A stretch of DNA of 64,000 nt, from NCBI RefSeq assembly GCF_023205015.1, contig NZ_CP096258.1, positions 186,001 to 250,000 on the forward strand, written 5' to 3'. The notes below the pieces were generated by a model, which searched no databases, was not told where the DNA came from, and saw nothing but the letters and a program-made list of their open reading frames with translations. Within the stretch, counting starts at the first letter, position 1. Every line of letters starts with the position of its first letter. Below are positions 8,925 through 17,079 of this stretch, piece by piece. A program made the translations under genes and the position numbers. The stretch is from Providencia rettgeri. Lineage in GTDB: Bacteria > Pseudomonadota > Gammaproteobacteria > Enterobacterales > Enterobacteriaceae.

Positions 8925-10253
8925 ATGAGTCTTAATATTCAATCAGAACTGAATAAGCCAGTTTTACGTCATAATCCTGTCAGCTTTGATGGTCTTTCCC
9001 CAGCAATTAGCAGCAATACAAAAGCAGCTGCGACGCCTTTACTGCAAGGCGTGCAATTAAATGATGTATATACAATGGCATCAGAGCCTGAAATGCGTAT
9101 GGATAAGCCATTATTAAAAATGACGCAATTTTCAATGCATGATGATCAGATGCTAGCGGATATTTCTGCGTTAACGAACTCCGATAAGTTAGCCACACTG
9201 GATGATCTTCATGCCTTTCGAACACTGACGCCAGAAAATATTCAGCAGGCAATTGGTAAGGTGTTAATTGAAGAAAAAAGTTATATAGAACAGCTGGTTG
9301 GAGACGCGCAGTTACCAGATGAAACTGAGTTAAAACAGATGGCTCAAGCCGTTCAAGTCTTGATTGCCAGCAGTTTCTTTAAAGACCCATCTTCTGGGCA
9401 GATTTCCGGTGGTCATAAAGGCCAAGAGCCTATCGATAGCATTAAAAATAGCCCGTTTGTTGGAATTATTAGTAATGACTTATTGGTTGAGTTGTCAAAA
9501 ATTCTTCGCAAAGTGATGACTGAGATAAACATTTCAGATCGTCGTATCAGTGCAGATTTTCTGCAATTAAATGCCAAAATGGTACAAGCGTCTGCGGATT
9601 CAACGATCCGTGAAGGTAAAGAAACCTTTAAAGGCGCCATGATGGGCTTTTTTACCTCCCTTGCGATCACGGCTGCTGGTAGTGCTTTCCAAGCAAGAGG
9701 GTTGCGTCAACAACAGAAGTCGATCAAACACAATTTGGTGCCAGGAAATCAAAACATCAGAGGTGCCAGTAAGTTATCTGGGTTAAATGGAACAGTAGGG
9801 AACGATTCAACGAAATCGAATACGTTGAGTTTAACGGGGAAAGATGGCTCTACAGTGACACTGAGCGGTCAAGCTTCGCAAAGCCAGAAAAATCTTGCAA
9901 GTCAACGAATTGAAGAAGCTAGCAGACGAACAAGAGAGCTTGGTGTATCACAGCATGAGAAGCACGAGCAAATCATGAATAAATCTCGTGTACAAATGGG
10001 GGTGGCAGAGCAGGCTTCCCGAATGTCAGATAACGCCGGCCAATTAGCGACAGCGTCAAATCAAGTTAATGTAAAATCGGCAGAAGCGGACAAAATGATT
10101 GAACAATCCGTGGCGGACACCGCACGCTCAGTTTACGCCGATAAAGACAAACAAGTCGATAAGAGTCAGGACCTTGCAAAACAGATGCAAGAGCATTTAC
10201 GTGAAATTCGCGAAAGTGGCCTGAGAACAGTACAAAGCATGGTGAGAGGCTAA
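8925..10253 (+). CDS. sipC: Minor translocator SctB (SipC/IpaC)
   Basis: A 442-residue second translocator, partner of SipB in the pore. It has one clear hydrophobic segment (GAMMGFFTSLAITAAGSAF, about residues 236-255) between a polar N-terminal half and a helical C-terminus, as in IpaC/SipC; in that family the C-terminal part acts on host actin. It lies between sipB and sipD with 29 and 3 bases spacing. Confidence 0.9.
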   Translation: MSLNIQSELNKPVLRHNPVSFDGLSPAISSNTKAAATPLLQGVQLNDVYTMASEPEMRMDKPLLKMTQFSMHDDQMLADISALTNSDKLATLDDLHAFRTLTPENIQQAIGKVLIEEKSYIEQLVGDAQLPDETELKQMAQAVQVLIASSFFKDPSSGQISGGHKGQEPIDSIKNSPFVGIISNDLLVELSKILRKVMTEINISDRRISADFLQLNAKMVQASADSTIREGKETFKGAMMGFFTSLAITAAGSAFQARGLRQQQKSIKHNLVPGNQNIRGASKLSGLNGTVGNDSTKSNTLSLTGKDGSTVTLSGQASQSQKNLASQRIEEASRRTRELGVSQHEKHEQIMNKSRVQMGVAEQASRMSDNAGQLATASNQVNVKSAEADKMIEQSVADTARSVYADKDKQVDKSQDLAKQMQEHLREIRESGLRTVQSMVRG

Positions 10254-10256
10254 AGA

Positions 10257-11396
10257 ATGGCGATTATCTCTCCTTCTTATTTAGATAATATTAGTCACTT
10301 TCAGCCGTTGGCGACACCAGCCCTGACAGAGCAACCACACCTCCCCCTTTTTGGGGGGGGCATTACATTTGATGAGTCACTTATGCCCCATCAGCAAGCT
10401 TTAGATGTATTTCGACAGATGGAATACAGAGTACCGGAGGACGTTTATCAGCCACGGTCACAGAATGATCCCCCTGAAGATATACTGAGTGGGGCAAGAA
10501 TGCTGATACGTGAAAATAAGAGAGCGAATGATGCCTATGAGGAGGCGAAAGGACTCAGAGCCACAAGAAGAGAGAAGAGTCTCGAAGATGGTCGCTCGCA
10601 TATTAATGGATTGACTGGCCTAATTGATAATATTCACGCAGATTATCAAAAAAAATACGGAGAATTAGTTAAAGCATCAACCCAATATATGCAAGATATG
10701 AATACCATGGCAAGTAAGCTATCTCGTTATATTGAAGCGGGTGAAGATGGTAAAATACATATCAAATTAGAAGATACTTTGAGGGTCATGGATGAAATAG
10801 TTGCGAAATATTCGGGTACGAGTGTAATCAGTGAAGTTGATGGCCATACAGCAGAAATACAGGAACTAGAGGAACGATTAAAAAAAGTAGGTTCAGAACC
10901 ATTTGGTATATTTGCATCATTTCTATTGAAATCTCAAATAGAAAACGAAAAAAAGAAACTCGACCTGAAAAGTGTTGGCGAATATTTTGGAAAATGGAAG
11001 CCTGATTTTGATAATGCTAAGCCCTTAATGGAGATAAAAGGTACTGAGCAAGAATATGCGTTTTGGGAAAAAAAATTATCAGGGCAAGGATTTATTATTG
11101 AGCGAATGAATGGAAAGTTATGCGTATTTCCAGATTTAAAACCCGTCAAAGAAATTTTTTATGCATTGAACCACTCTTCGGCAACTTGGGATAAAGATGG
11201 TAGTGACATTTCATCTCAAGAGTTTCAAAGTTTACAAACCGCGATAGACAGTCAAAAAAATGCGATTAATAGCTCAGTTTCACGTTTATTAGAAACCTTT
11301 CGGCAAGATAATAGTCATTTTGAAACGTTAACTCAGCTGCTTATTCAGCTCTATAAAGATTTACAGCAATATAATAATGGCTACGTCAATATGTAA
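10257..11396 (+). CDS. sipD: Needle tip protein SctA (SipD/IpaD)
   Basis: A 379-residue tip protein that caps the needle and senses host contact. The central coiled-coil hairpin (LIDNIHADYQKKYGELVKAS through the Met/Ser-rich helix) and the C-terminal helix (SSVSRLLETFRQDNSHFETL) fit IpaD/SipD. The N-terminus is disordered. A run of eight G after five T lies at codons 33-35 (10353-10360), preceded by CCCCC; a one-base slip there would abolish the protein. Confidence 0.9.
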   Translation: MAIISPSYLDNISHFQPLATPALTEQPHLPLFGGGITFDESLMPHQQALDVFRQMEYRVPEDVYQPRSQNDPPEDILSGARMLIRENKRANDAYEEAKGLRATRREKSLEDGRSHINGLTGLIDNIHADYQKKYGELVKASTQYMQDMNTMASKLSRYIEAGEDGKIHIKLEDTLRVMDEIVAKYSGTSVISEVDGHTAEIQELEERLKKVGSEPFGIFASFLLKSQIENEKKKLDLKSVGEYFGKWKPDFDNAKPLMEIKGTEQEYAFWEKKLSGQGFIIERMNGKLCVFPDLKPVKEIFYALNHSSATWDKDGSDISSQEFQSLQTAIDSQKNAINSSVSRLLETFRQDNSHFETLTQLLIQLYKDLQQYNNGYVNM

Positions 11397-11472
11397 TGAC
11401 AAAATTGTATTTTCCCTATGGAGTGAAAATAAATTTCCATTTAGTTTTTATATTAATCAATAAGGAGGGGGG

Positions 11473-13059
11473 ATGACTAACATTAAAAGTAATAGTTCAC
11501 CTGTGTCACCTGTTAATAACCCATTGTCGGCACCTGAGAATAATAATAAATTATTTTCAAGTAATATAAGCTCAGTTAATAATGTAGGTCAGGAAGCCCA
11601 ACTTCCTAGCAAAGAAAAAGTCACTGAAAAAGAAGTTAATATTTTATGTCAGACTGAAGATTTATATTCTAACAAGTGTAGTTTACAAATAAATACCATT
11701 AAATCACTATTAAATAAAAAATATCCTAATATTAGCTTGGAAATGATAAGCAATACTCTGAATGCTATGGGGGATGAGACTGTTGCAGGGCTAGAGTGGA
11801 ATTATCAATCTAAAAATATGTTTAATAGTTTGACACTATTTACTGATGAAGAAATTAAAAATTCAAAAGTATTATATTATGTGAAAGAACTGATTAATAA
11901 AATCAATAGCGGTAAGACTGACGAAAAATTTAAACAAGCACTCCGATTGTCGGAAAAAGCCTTTAATGAATTGCCATTCGATAATATTTGGAGTGATGAC
12001 TATATTGATAACGTGTCTAAACGTTTTATCGATAAATATGTTGACCCCGCTATTAACGGAAAATTAAACCCTTTGTTAGATGAAAAAAGTATTGAGGAAC
12101 TACCATTCGACGCATTATTTGATCCTCTTCTTCATAAAGGAAAACAGGGGTTAATTACGGAAGCAAAAAATCAACTGAAAAAAAATAAAGAACCAGTTAA
12201 TAAACACTTACATTTATATAATATCTTTGTGGCGCTGGAACAAAAAATTGAAATTATGGGGAAGCTAAGTACTCCTATAAATACAGATGGTGAGACTGAA
12301 TATACGGATGGTAAGGCTGAAAATAGGGTGGCACTAAATCTTGAGAATAATGCTAAACCGGAGGATTGCGTGGATGGTGGCCACGAAAGCACTTTTGATG
12401 ACAACAAAGACATGCCTGCTTTGTTAACTAAACCTATAACGGTTAATGATAACTTTACCAGTATCTATAATATGGCGAAGGAGGCCGCAGATGATCGCCC
12501 TGTAGAGACTAAAGAGCCGCTGGTTGAAGATGACAATCAAGAAAATGATCAAGTTGCTCATAAACAAATGATGAATGATAAAGCGCAGGAAAGGGCGAAT
12601 AAAAAACCTGCAACGGTGTTTAATACATTATTTGGATTAAAAGATGCAGCCGAAAAAACAAAGCTTGATGTGGACCTAATAAGACAGGAAGCCCTTCTAG
12701 CATCACGGCCTTTATTAGTGAGGAAACCGAATACGGTTGCTCAGGCGCCGCTTCACTCTTTCGAACTACCAAAACGGGAAACTGCGTTTATAGCGAATAC
12801 TTATCAAAAAGACAAAAATAACCACTGGGTACTCAAAGAGCCAAAAGGACAAAAAGCGGTGACATTATCAGCGAATGGCATGCTTACCCGTAATCTATCA
12901 GATAAAGCAGTCTACCAAGGCGACCGTGAAGCGGTTAAAACCGTGGTGGTGGATACTTACTCACACTTACCCAATACAGGTAAGTCAGTGACATTAACGG
13001 AGAGAGGGGCGTTAACACGTGACCAAAGCAAAAAAGACGCTTACACCACACAAGAGTGA
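11473..13059 (+). CDS. Probable secreted effector in the SipA/IpaA position
   Basis: A 528-residue hydrophilic protein with an excellent ribosome site (AAGGAGG) directly upstream. By position between the tip protein and the acyl carrier protein it corresponds to SipA/IpaA, but I see no clear SipA actin-binding or IpaA vinculin-binding region. The N-terminal ~40 residues are Ser/Asn-rich, like a secretion signal. Residues 70-260 are helical. The centre is acidic and low in complexity, and the end carries two copies of a K-x-VTL-x2-x-G-x-LTR unit. Role as an effector is inferred from context only. Confidence 0.65.
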   Translation: MTNIKSNSSPVSPVNNPLSAPENNNKLFSSNISSVNNVGQEAQLPSKEKVTEKEVNILCQTEDLYSNKCSLQINTIKSLLNKKYPNISLEMISNTLNAMGDETVAGLEWNYQSKNMFNSLTLFTDEEIKNSKVLYYVKELINKINSGKTDEKFKQALRLSEKAFNELPFDNIWSDDYIDNVSKRFIDKYVDPAINGKLNPLLDEKSIEELPFDALFDPLLHKGKQGLITEAKNQLKKNKEPVNKHLHLYNIFVALEQKIEIMGKLSTPINTDGETEYTDGKAENRVALNLENNAKPEDCVDGGHESTFDDNKDMPALLTKPITVNDNFTSIYNMAKEAADDRPVETKEPLVEDDNQENDQVAHKQMMNDKAQERANKKPATVFNTLFGLKDAAEKTKLDVDLIRQEALLASRPLLVRKPNTVAQAPLHSFELPKRETAFIANTYQKDKNNHWVLKEPKGQKAVTLSANGMLTRNLSDKAVYQGDREAVKTVVVDTYSHLPNTGKSVTLTERGALTRDQSKKDAYTTQE

Positions 13060-13067
13060 GAGACCAC

Positions 13068-13322
13068 ATGAAAAATGAACACGCGGCTATTCACTGGCAG
13101 TGGCTTTCAGAGCAAATTCAATCAATACGGGCTTATTCGGGGATCGAAAATACCTATACAATAGACTCTGAGTTAATCCGAGATGTTCATATTGATTCAC
13201 TGGAATTGTTAGAGCTGATAACGGCTATCGAACAGTATACAGGGCAGCCAATTAGTGATGAAGTTTGGATGAAATGGCATAATTTTCGGGACATTGTTGA
13301 GTACCTAGTGAGTGTCATATAA
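13068..13322 (+). CDS. iacP: Type III secretion-associated acyl carrier protein IacP
   Basis: An 84-residue acyl carrier protein. The phosphopantetheine attachment motif is HIDSLE with Ser44, followed by the usual helix LLELITAIEQYTG. In Salmonella IacP supports translocator and effector secretion. I chose ATG 13068; a GTG at 13056 inside the upstream stop region is possible. It is the last gene of the secretion locus here: no sicP/sptP-like genes follow, and a hairpin ends the operon. Confidence 0.85.
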   Translation: MKNEHAAIHWQWLSEQIQSIRAYSGIENTYTIDSELIRDVHIDSLELLELITAIEQYTGQPISDEVWMKWHNFRDIVEYLVSVI

Positions 13323-13328
13323 AAATAG

Positions 13329-13386
13329 AGAGCCACGGTATTTATGAACTGACCCCAGTTTATTTATTTGAATGTGGCTCCTTTTA
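13329..13386 (+). terminator. Probable terminator of the type III secretion operon
   Basis: GAGCCAC (13330-13336) pairs with GTGGCTC (13374-13380) and is followed by CTTTT. The long loop holds a second small stem, AACTG/CAGTT. It sits directly after iacP. The loop is long for a classic intrinsic terminator. Confidence 0.6.
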
Positions 13387-13437
13387 CTTATTTTCTATTC
13401 TGTTATTTTCAGTCATATAAAATTCATCATTTTGTCA

Positions 13438-13459
13438 TCAAGTGATAACGCTCACAAAA
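13438..13459. promoter_or_regulatory. Candidate CRP site
   Basis: AGTGA (13441-13445), six bases, then TCACA (13452-13456), which is one mismatch from the TGTGA-N6-TCACA consensus. It lies about 120 bases upstream of the transporter gene, a usual place for cAMP-CRP activation of a catabolic operon. Confidence 0.5.
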
Positions 13460-13482
13460 TAGCATAGCCTCGTTTGCTTAGA

Positions 13483-13496
13483 TCTACGCGCGTAGA
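13483..13496. promoter_or_regulatory. Perfect palindrome, candidate LacI-family operator
   Basis: TCTACGCGCGTAGA is a perfect 14-base palindrome with a central CG, the form of LacI-family operators. It lies 80 bases before the transporter start and 27 bases after the candidate CRP site. The LacI-type regulator encoded in the same operon is the obvious candidate ligand; binding is inference. Confidence 0.5.
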
Positions 13497-13576
13497 CTAT
13501 CCTTTAAGTAAATAAAAAACGCCAGTTAGATTTTTTTGATTAAAAGGCTTAGCGCCAACACCAAGGGTTTATCACT

Positions 13577-14962
13577 ATGGCTACACAATTAAATATCGAG
13601 GCGAACCAACAGGCCGCACAAGAACGGTTAAGTACGCCCGAAGGAAAAAAAGATTTCCGCCGGGCGATTTTTTCTTGTTGGTTAGGTACAACCATGGAGT
13701 ATGCAGATTTTGCCCTCTATGGCTTAGCAGCAGGTATTATTTTCGGTGATGTTTTCTTCCCTGATTCAACGCCGATTATGGCGCTGCTATCCAGCTTTGC
13801 AGCTTATTCAGTCGGATTTATTGCACGTCCGATTGGCGCACTATTTTTTGGTTGGCTAGGTGATAAACATGGCCGAAAAATGGTTATGGTCATCACGATT
13901 GCGTTGATGGGGCTATCAACCACCCTTATTGGAGCGATCCCCAGCCACGCACAAATTGGTGTCTGGGCACCGGTTTGTTTGGTGATCTTGCGGTTTGCCC
14001 AAGGCTTAGGTGCAGGGGCTGAACTCTCCGGTGGCACGGTGATGTTGGGTGAATATGCCCCGGTTAAACGTCGAGGCCTTGTTTCGTCCATCATTGCATT
14101 AGGTTCAAACAGTGGAACACTACTGGCTTCAATGATTTGGCTGATCGTATTACAGATGGACAAAGAAAGTCTGATGTCATGGGGATGGCGTATTCCTTTC
14201 CTTGGCAGTATTTTAATTGCGTTGGCCGCATTATTTATTCGTCAACATATGCGTGAAACCCCGGTTTTTGAGCGACAAAAAGAGCAACTCGCCGAAGAAC
14301 GTCGTCTCGCATTAGAGTCTGATGCGGTGGCTCACCCTGTAGATACCCGTTCATTTTGGCAAAAAACACGTGCGTTTTGGACAATGGTGGGGTTACGTAT
14401 TGGTGAAAATGGGCCATCTTATCTTGCTCAAGGTTTTATCATCGGTTATGTCACTAAGATATTATTGGTCGATAAATCCGTACCCACCACAGCTGTGTTG
14501 ATAGCCTCTATTCTTGGTTTTGCCATTATTCCCTTCGCCGGTTGGTTATCCGACCGATTTGGCCGTCGTATTATCTACCGTTGGTTCTGTTTCTTATTAA
14601 TGCTATATGCCGTACCTGCGTTTATGTTATTAGACTCTCGCGAACCGATGATCGTGATCCCGACGATTGTGGTTGGGATGGGGTTAGCATCTTTGGGGAT
14701 TTTCGGGGTACAAGCAGCTTGGGGCGTGGAACTATTTGGTGTGCGTAATCGCTATACTAAAATGGCTTTTGCTAAAGAGCTTGGTTCTATTTTATCCGGT
14801 GGTACAGCGCCACTGGTGGCATCTGCATTGTTGTCTTGGACAGGTCAGTGGTGGCCAATAGCGGTCTACTTTATTGCCATGGCATGCATTGGCTTCGTGA
14901 CCACATTCTTTGCTCCAGAAACCCGAGGCCGTGATCTAAACCTGCCTGAAGATGCGATATAA
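13577..14962 (+). CDS. MFS transporter, metabolite:H+ symporter (MHS) family
   Basis: A 461-residue inner-membrane carrier with about 12 hydrophobic segments. The stretches AIFSCWLGTTMEYADFALYG, ARPIGALFFGWLGDKHGRK and the second-half GWLSDRFGRRIIY are typical of the MHS group (ProP, ShiA, KgtP). It is the first gene of an operon with a LacI regulator and a nucleoside hydrolase, so a nucleoside or a related ring compound is a reasonable substrate, but the sequence does not show it. RBS AAGGG precedes the ATG. Confidence 0.85.
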   Translation: MATQLNIEANQQAAQERLSTPEGKKDFRRAIFSCWLGTTMEYADFALYGLAAGIIFGDVFFPDSTPIMALLSSFAAYSVGFIARPIGALFFGWLGDKHGRKMVMVITIALMGLSTTLIGAIPSHAQIGVWAPVCLVILRFAQGLGAGAELSGGTVMLGEYAPVKRRGLVSSIIALGSNSGTLLASMIWLIVLQMDKESLMSWGWRIPFLGSILIALAALFIRQHMRETPVFERQKEQLAEERRLALESDAVAHPVDTRSFWQKTRAFWTMVGLRIGENGPSYLAQGFIIGYVTKILLVDKSVPTTAVLIASILGFAIIPFAGWLSDRFGRRIIYRWFCFLLMLYAVPAFMLLDSREPMIVIPTIVVGMGLASLGIFGVQAAWGVELFGVRNRYTKMAFAKELGSILSGGTAPLVASALLSWTGQWWPIAVYFIAMACIGFVTTFFAPETRGRDLNLPEDAI

Positions 14963-15038
14963 GTGAACGTGGCTGTATATAAAAGTCAAAGTGGCTGCTA
15001 TTCTTTGACAAAGTCATGTTAGAAAAAGGAATTGCTGG

Positions 15039-16040
15039 GTGTCAGAGACGAATGACCGTAAAGTGACGCGGGTAGATGTTGCCCGCGAAGCCGGAACCTC
15101 GGTTGCGGTAGTCAGTTATGTGATTAACAATGGCCCGCGTCCTGTCGCAGAGGCAACGCGGCTAAAGGTGTTAGCTGCAATCAAAAAAACGGGGTATCGG
15201 CCAAATGGCATTGCTAAAGCCTTAGCTTCGGGTAGTACGCAGACCTATGGGTTAGTGATCCCTGATATTTCTAACCCCTTTCTTGCCTCTATTGCCCATG
15301 CATTACAGCGCGAAGCGTTTAAATATGGGCATGTTTTGTTACTCGGTGATGCAGGTGATTCACGGGTTCGAGAGAAAGAATTGATTAATAACCTTTTGCT
15401 CAGGCAAGTTGAAGGGCTTATTTATACCAGTGTTGATCGGCATCCCTATGTTGATTTAATTCAGTCATCGGGCACGCCTTGTGTGATGCTTGATAGAATT
15501 GAGGCCGCAGAAGGGATCAGTACCATTCAAGTGAATGAGAAACTGGCCACCTATAAAATTACTCACCATTTAATTGAACACGGTTATAAAAATATTGGCA
15601 TTATTTGTGGCCCGAATAACATGCTGAATACCCAAGACCGCTTAAATGGTTGGAAAACTGCACTATCTGAAGCCGATTTGATGATACAGCAAAAATGGAT
15701 TTTATCGGGGGAATACACCCGTGATTGGGGTTATCACGCGATTTATCAGATGCAGGACATTGGTTTCCCTGATGCGATTTTTGCGACAAATGAATTACAA
15801 GCGTTTGGCTGTTTAAAAGCCTTAGCAGAATTAAACATGCGTGTACCAGAAGATATTGCTCTGGTGTGTTTTAACGGTACGGTGCAATCAGAATATACTG
15901 TTCCAACGCTTACAACGGTTCGCCAGCCTGTTGATCAAATTGCGCAAAAAGCGATACACATCTTACAAAATTGGCCACAAAAAGAAGCCATTTGTGAAGT
16001 GGAATTTGAATTACAAATCGGGCATTCATGTGGATGCTGA
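15039..16040 (+). CDS. LacI-family transcriptional regulator
   Basis: A 333-residue regulator starting at a GTG with AAAGGA upstream. The N-terminal helix-turn-helix (VTRVDVAREAGTSVAVVSYV) and hinge helix (PNGIAKALASG) are typical, followed by a periplasmic-binding-protein-like sensor domain starting at YGLVIPDISNPF. It lies between transporter and hydrolase genes on the same strand, so it probably controls its own operon in response to the transported compound. Confidence 0.93.
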   Translation: MSETNDRKVTRVDVAREAGTSVAVVSYVINNGPRPVAEATRLKVLAAIKKTGYRPNGIAKALASGSTQTYGLVIPDISNPFLASIAHALQREAFKYGHVLLLGDAGDSRVREKELINNLLLRQVEGLIYTSVDRHPYVDLIQSSGTPCVMLDRIEAAEGISTIQVNEKLATYKITHHLIEHGYKNIGIICGPNNMLNTQDRLNGWKTALSEADLMIQQKWILSGEYTRDWGYHAIYQMQDIGFPDAIFATNELQAFGCLKALAELNMRVPEDIALVCFNGTVQSEYTVPTLTTVRQPVDQIAQKAIHILQNWPQKEAICEVEFELQIGHSCGC

Positions 16041-16064
16041 TGATTTATTGTTTCAGGGAAATTT

Positions 16065-17039
16065 ATGCGAGTGATTATAGATTGCGACCCCGGTAATGGG
16101 GTCGTTGGTGCGAATGTTGATGATGGCTTGGCACTTGCGCTGGCTATTGCTGCACCTGAAATCAAATTGGAAATGATCACCACCGTTTCGGGTAATACGC
16201 CCAGCGAAATTGGCTTTGACGTTGCTAGTCATTTAGTTAATTCGTTGGGGGAAAATATTGCTGTTTATCGTGGTGCATCGTCGGCCTTGGTTGAAACGAG
16301 TGCGCCATGGCGTGAGCTACTCGATAACGGCGCTGAACGGGCTCAACTTAAGCACCTGTGGGATGGCCTTCCCTCCGTACCGAGTTTACCGCGGTCTATC
16401 CCAGAAGCAGCGTTACGTATTGGCGAGCTAGTTTGCCAGAACCCGAAACAAATCACGATTATTGCCATTGGCCCATTAACCAATATCGCAATTGCAATGC
16501 AGCTGTTTCCTGATATGGCTCAAAACGTGGCGGAAATAGTGATCATGGGGGCAGTTTTTAACGTACCGGGATATTTGAAAGACACGAATTTTGGCATCGA
16601 TCCTGAAGCGGCCTATGCGGTGTTGAACAGTGGCGCAAACCTGACTTTGGTACCAATGGATGTTACGGTACAAACGCAGATGGTGCATGAGGATCTTGAT
16701 AAACTTGCTCAAATCGATACGCCTCTGAGCCGTTTTCTTGAGGCCACAATGCGACCGTGGATGGACTATTCTCGCGCAACACGTCATTTAGCAGGGTGTT
16801 GGATACATGATGTGTTAACCGTTGCATGGTTATTGGATAAGCGCCTAGTGACGCATGAGCAAAAGCATGTCGGTATTGAGCTTCAAGGAGCACTGCGTGG
16901 CAAAAGTTTCTGTTATGACTCACTACGTCTAAGAGTTGGGTTCCCTGAACCAAAAACAAAGCCAATCACGGTACTGCAATCCGTCGATAACTCGGGTTTA
17001 TTAGACTTAATCTTTAATACGCTCAAGCGGCAAAAATAA
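16065..17039 (+). CDS. Nucleoside hydrolase (IunH/Rih family)
   Basis: A 324-residue inosine/uridine-preferring-type N-ribohydrolase. The N-terminal calcium-binding aspartate cluster is IIDCDPGNGVVGANVDDGLA; it carries an insertion compared with the classic DCDPGxDDAxA form and marks a subgroup distinct from RihA/B/C. The second signature, LTNIAIAM, and the H-D pair near the end (CWIHDVLTVAWLL) are present. It splits a nucleoside or analogue into ribose and base; the exact substrate is unknown. A bidirectional terminator follows. Confidence 0.88.
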   Translation: MRVIIDCDPGNGVVGANVDDGLALALAIAAPEIKLEMITTVSGNTPSEIGFDVASHLVNSLGENIAVYRGASSALVETSAPWRELLDNGAERAQLKHLWDGLPSVPSLPRSIPEAALRIGELVCQNPKQITIIAIGPLTNIAIAMQLFPDMAQNVAEIVIMGAVFNVPGYLKDTNFGIDPEAAYAVLNSGANLTLVPMDVTVQTQMVHEDLDKLAQIDTPLSRFLEATMRPWMDYSRATRHLAGCWIHDVLTVAWLLDKRLVTHEQKHVGIELQGALRGKSFCYDSLRLRVGFPEPKTKPITVLQSVDNSGLLDLIFNTLKRQK

Positions 17040-17042
17040 GGT

Positions 17043-17073
17043 AAAAAAATAGCGCCTGAAGGCGCTATTTTTA
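17043..17073. terminator. Bidirectional intrinsic terminator
   Basis: AAATAGCGCC and GGCGCTATTT form a 10-bp stem closed by TGAA, with T-rich sequence on one side and A-rich on the other. It lies between the converging nucleoside hydrolase and amidohydrolase genes and suits both. Confidence 0.9.
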
Positions 17074-17079
17074 TCGCGT

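Noticed and set aside
11462..11472. Run of G before the effector-position gene as a slippage site
   Set aside because: It is part of a normal strong ribosome site (AAGGAGG) outside the coding region, so it is better explained that way.
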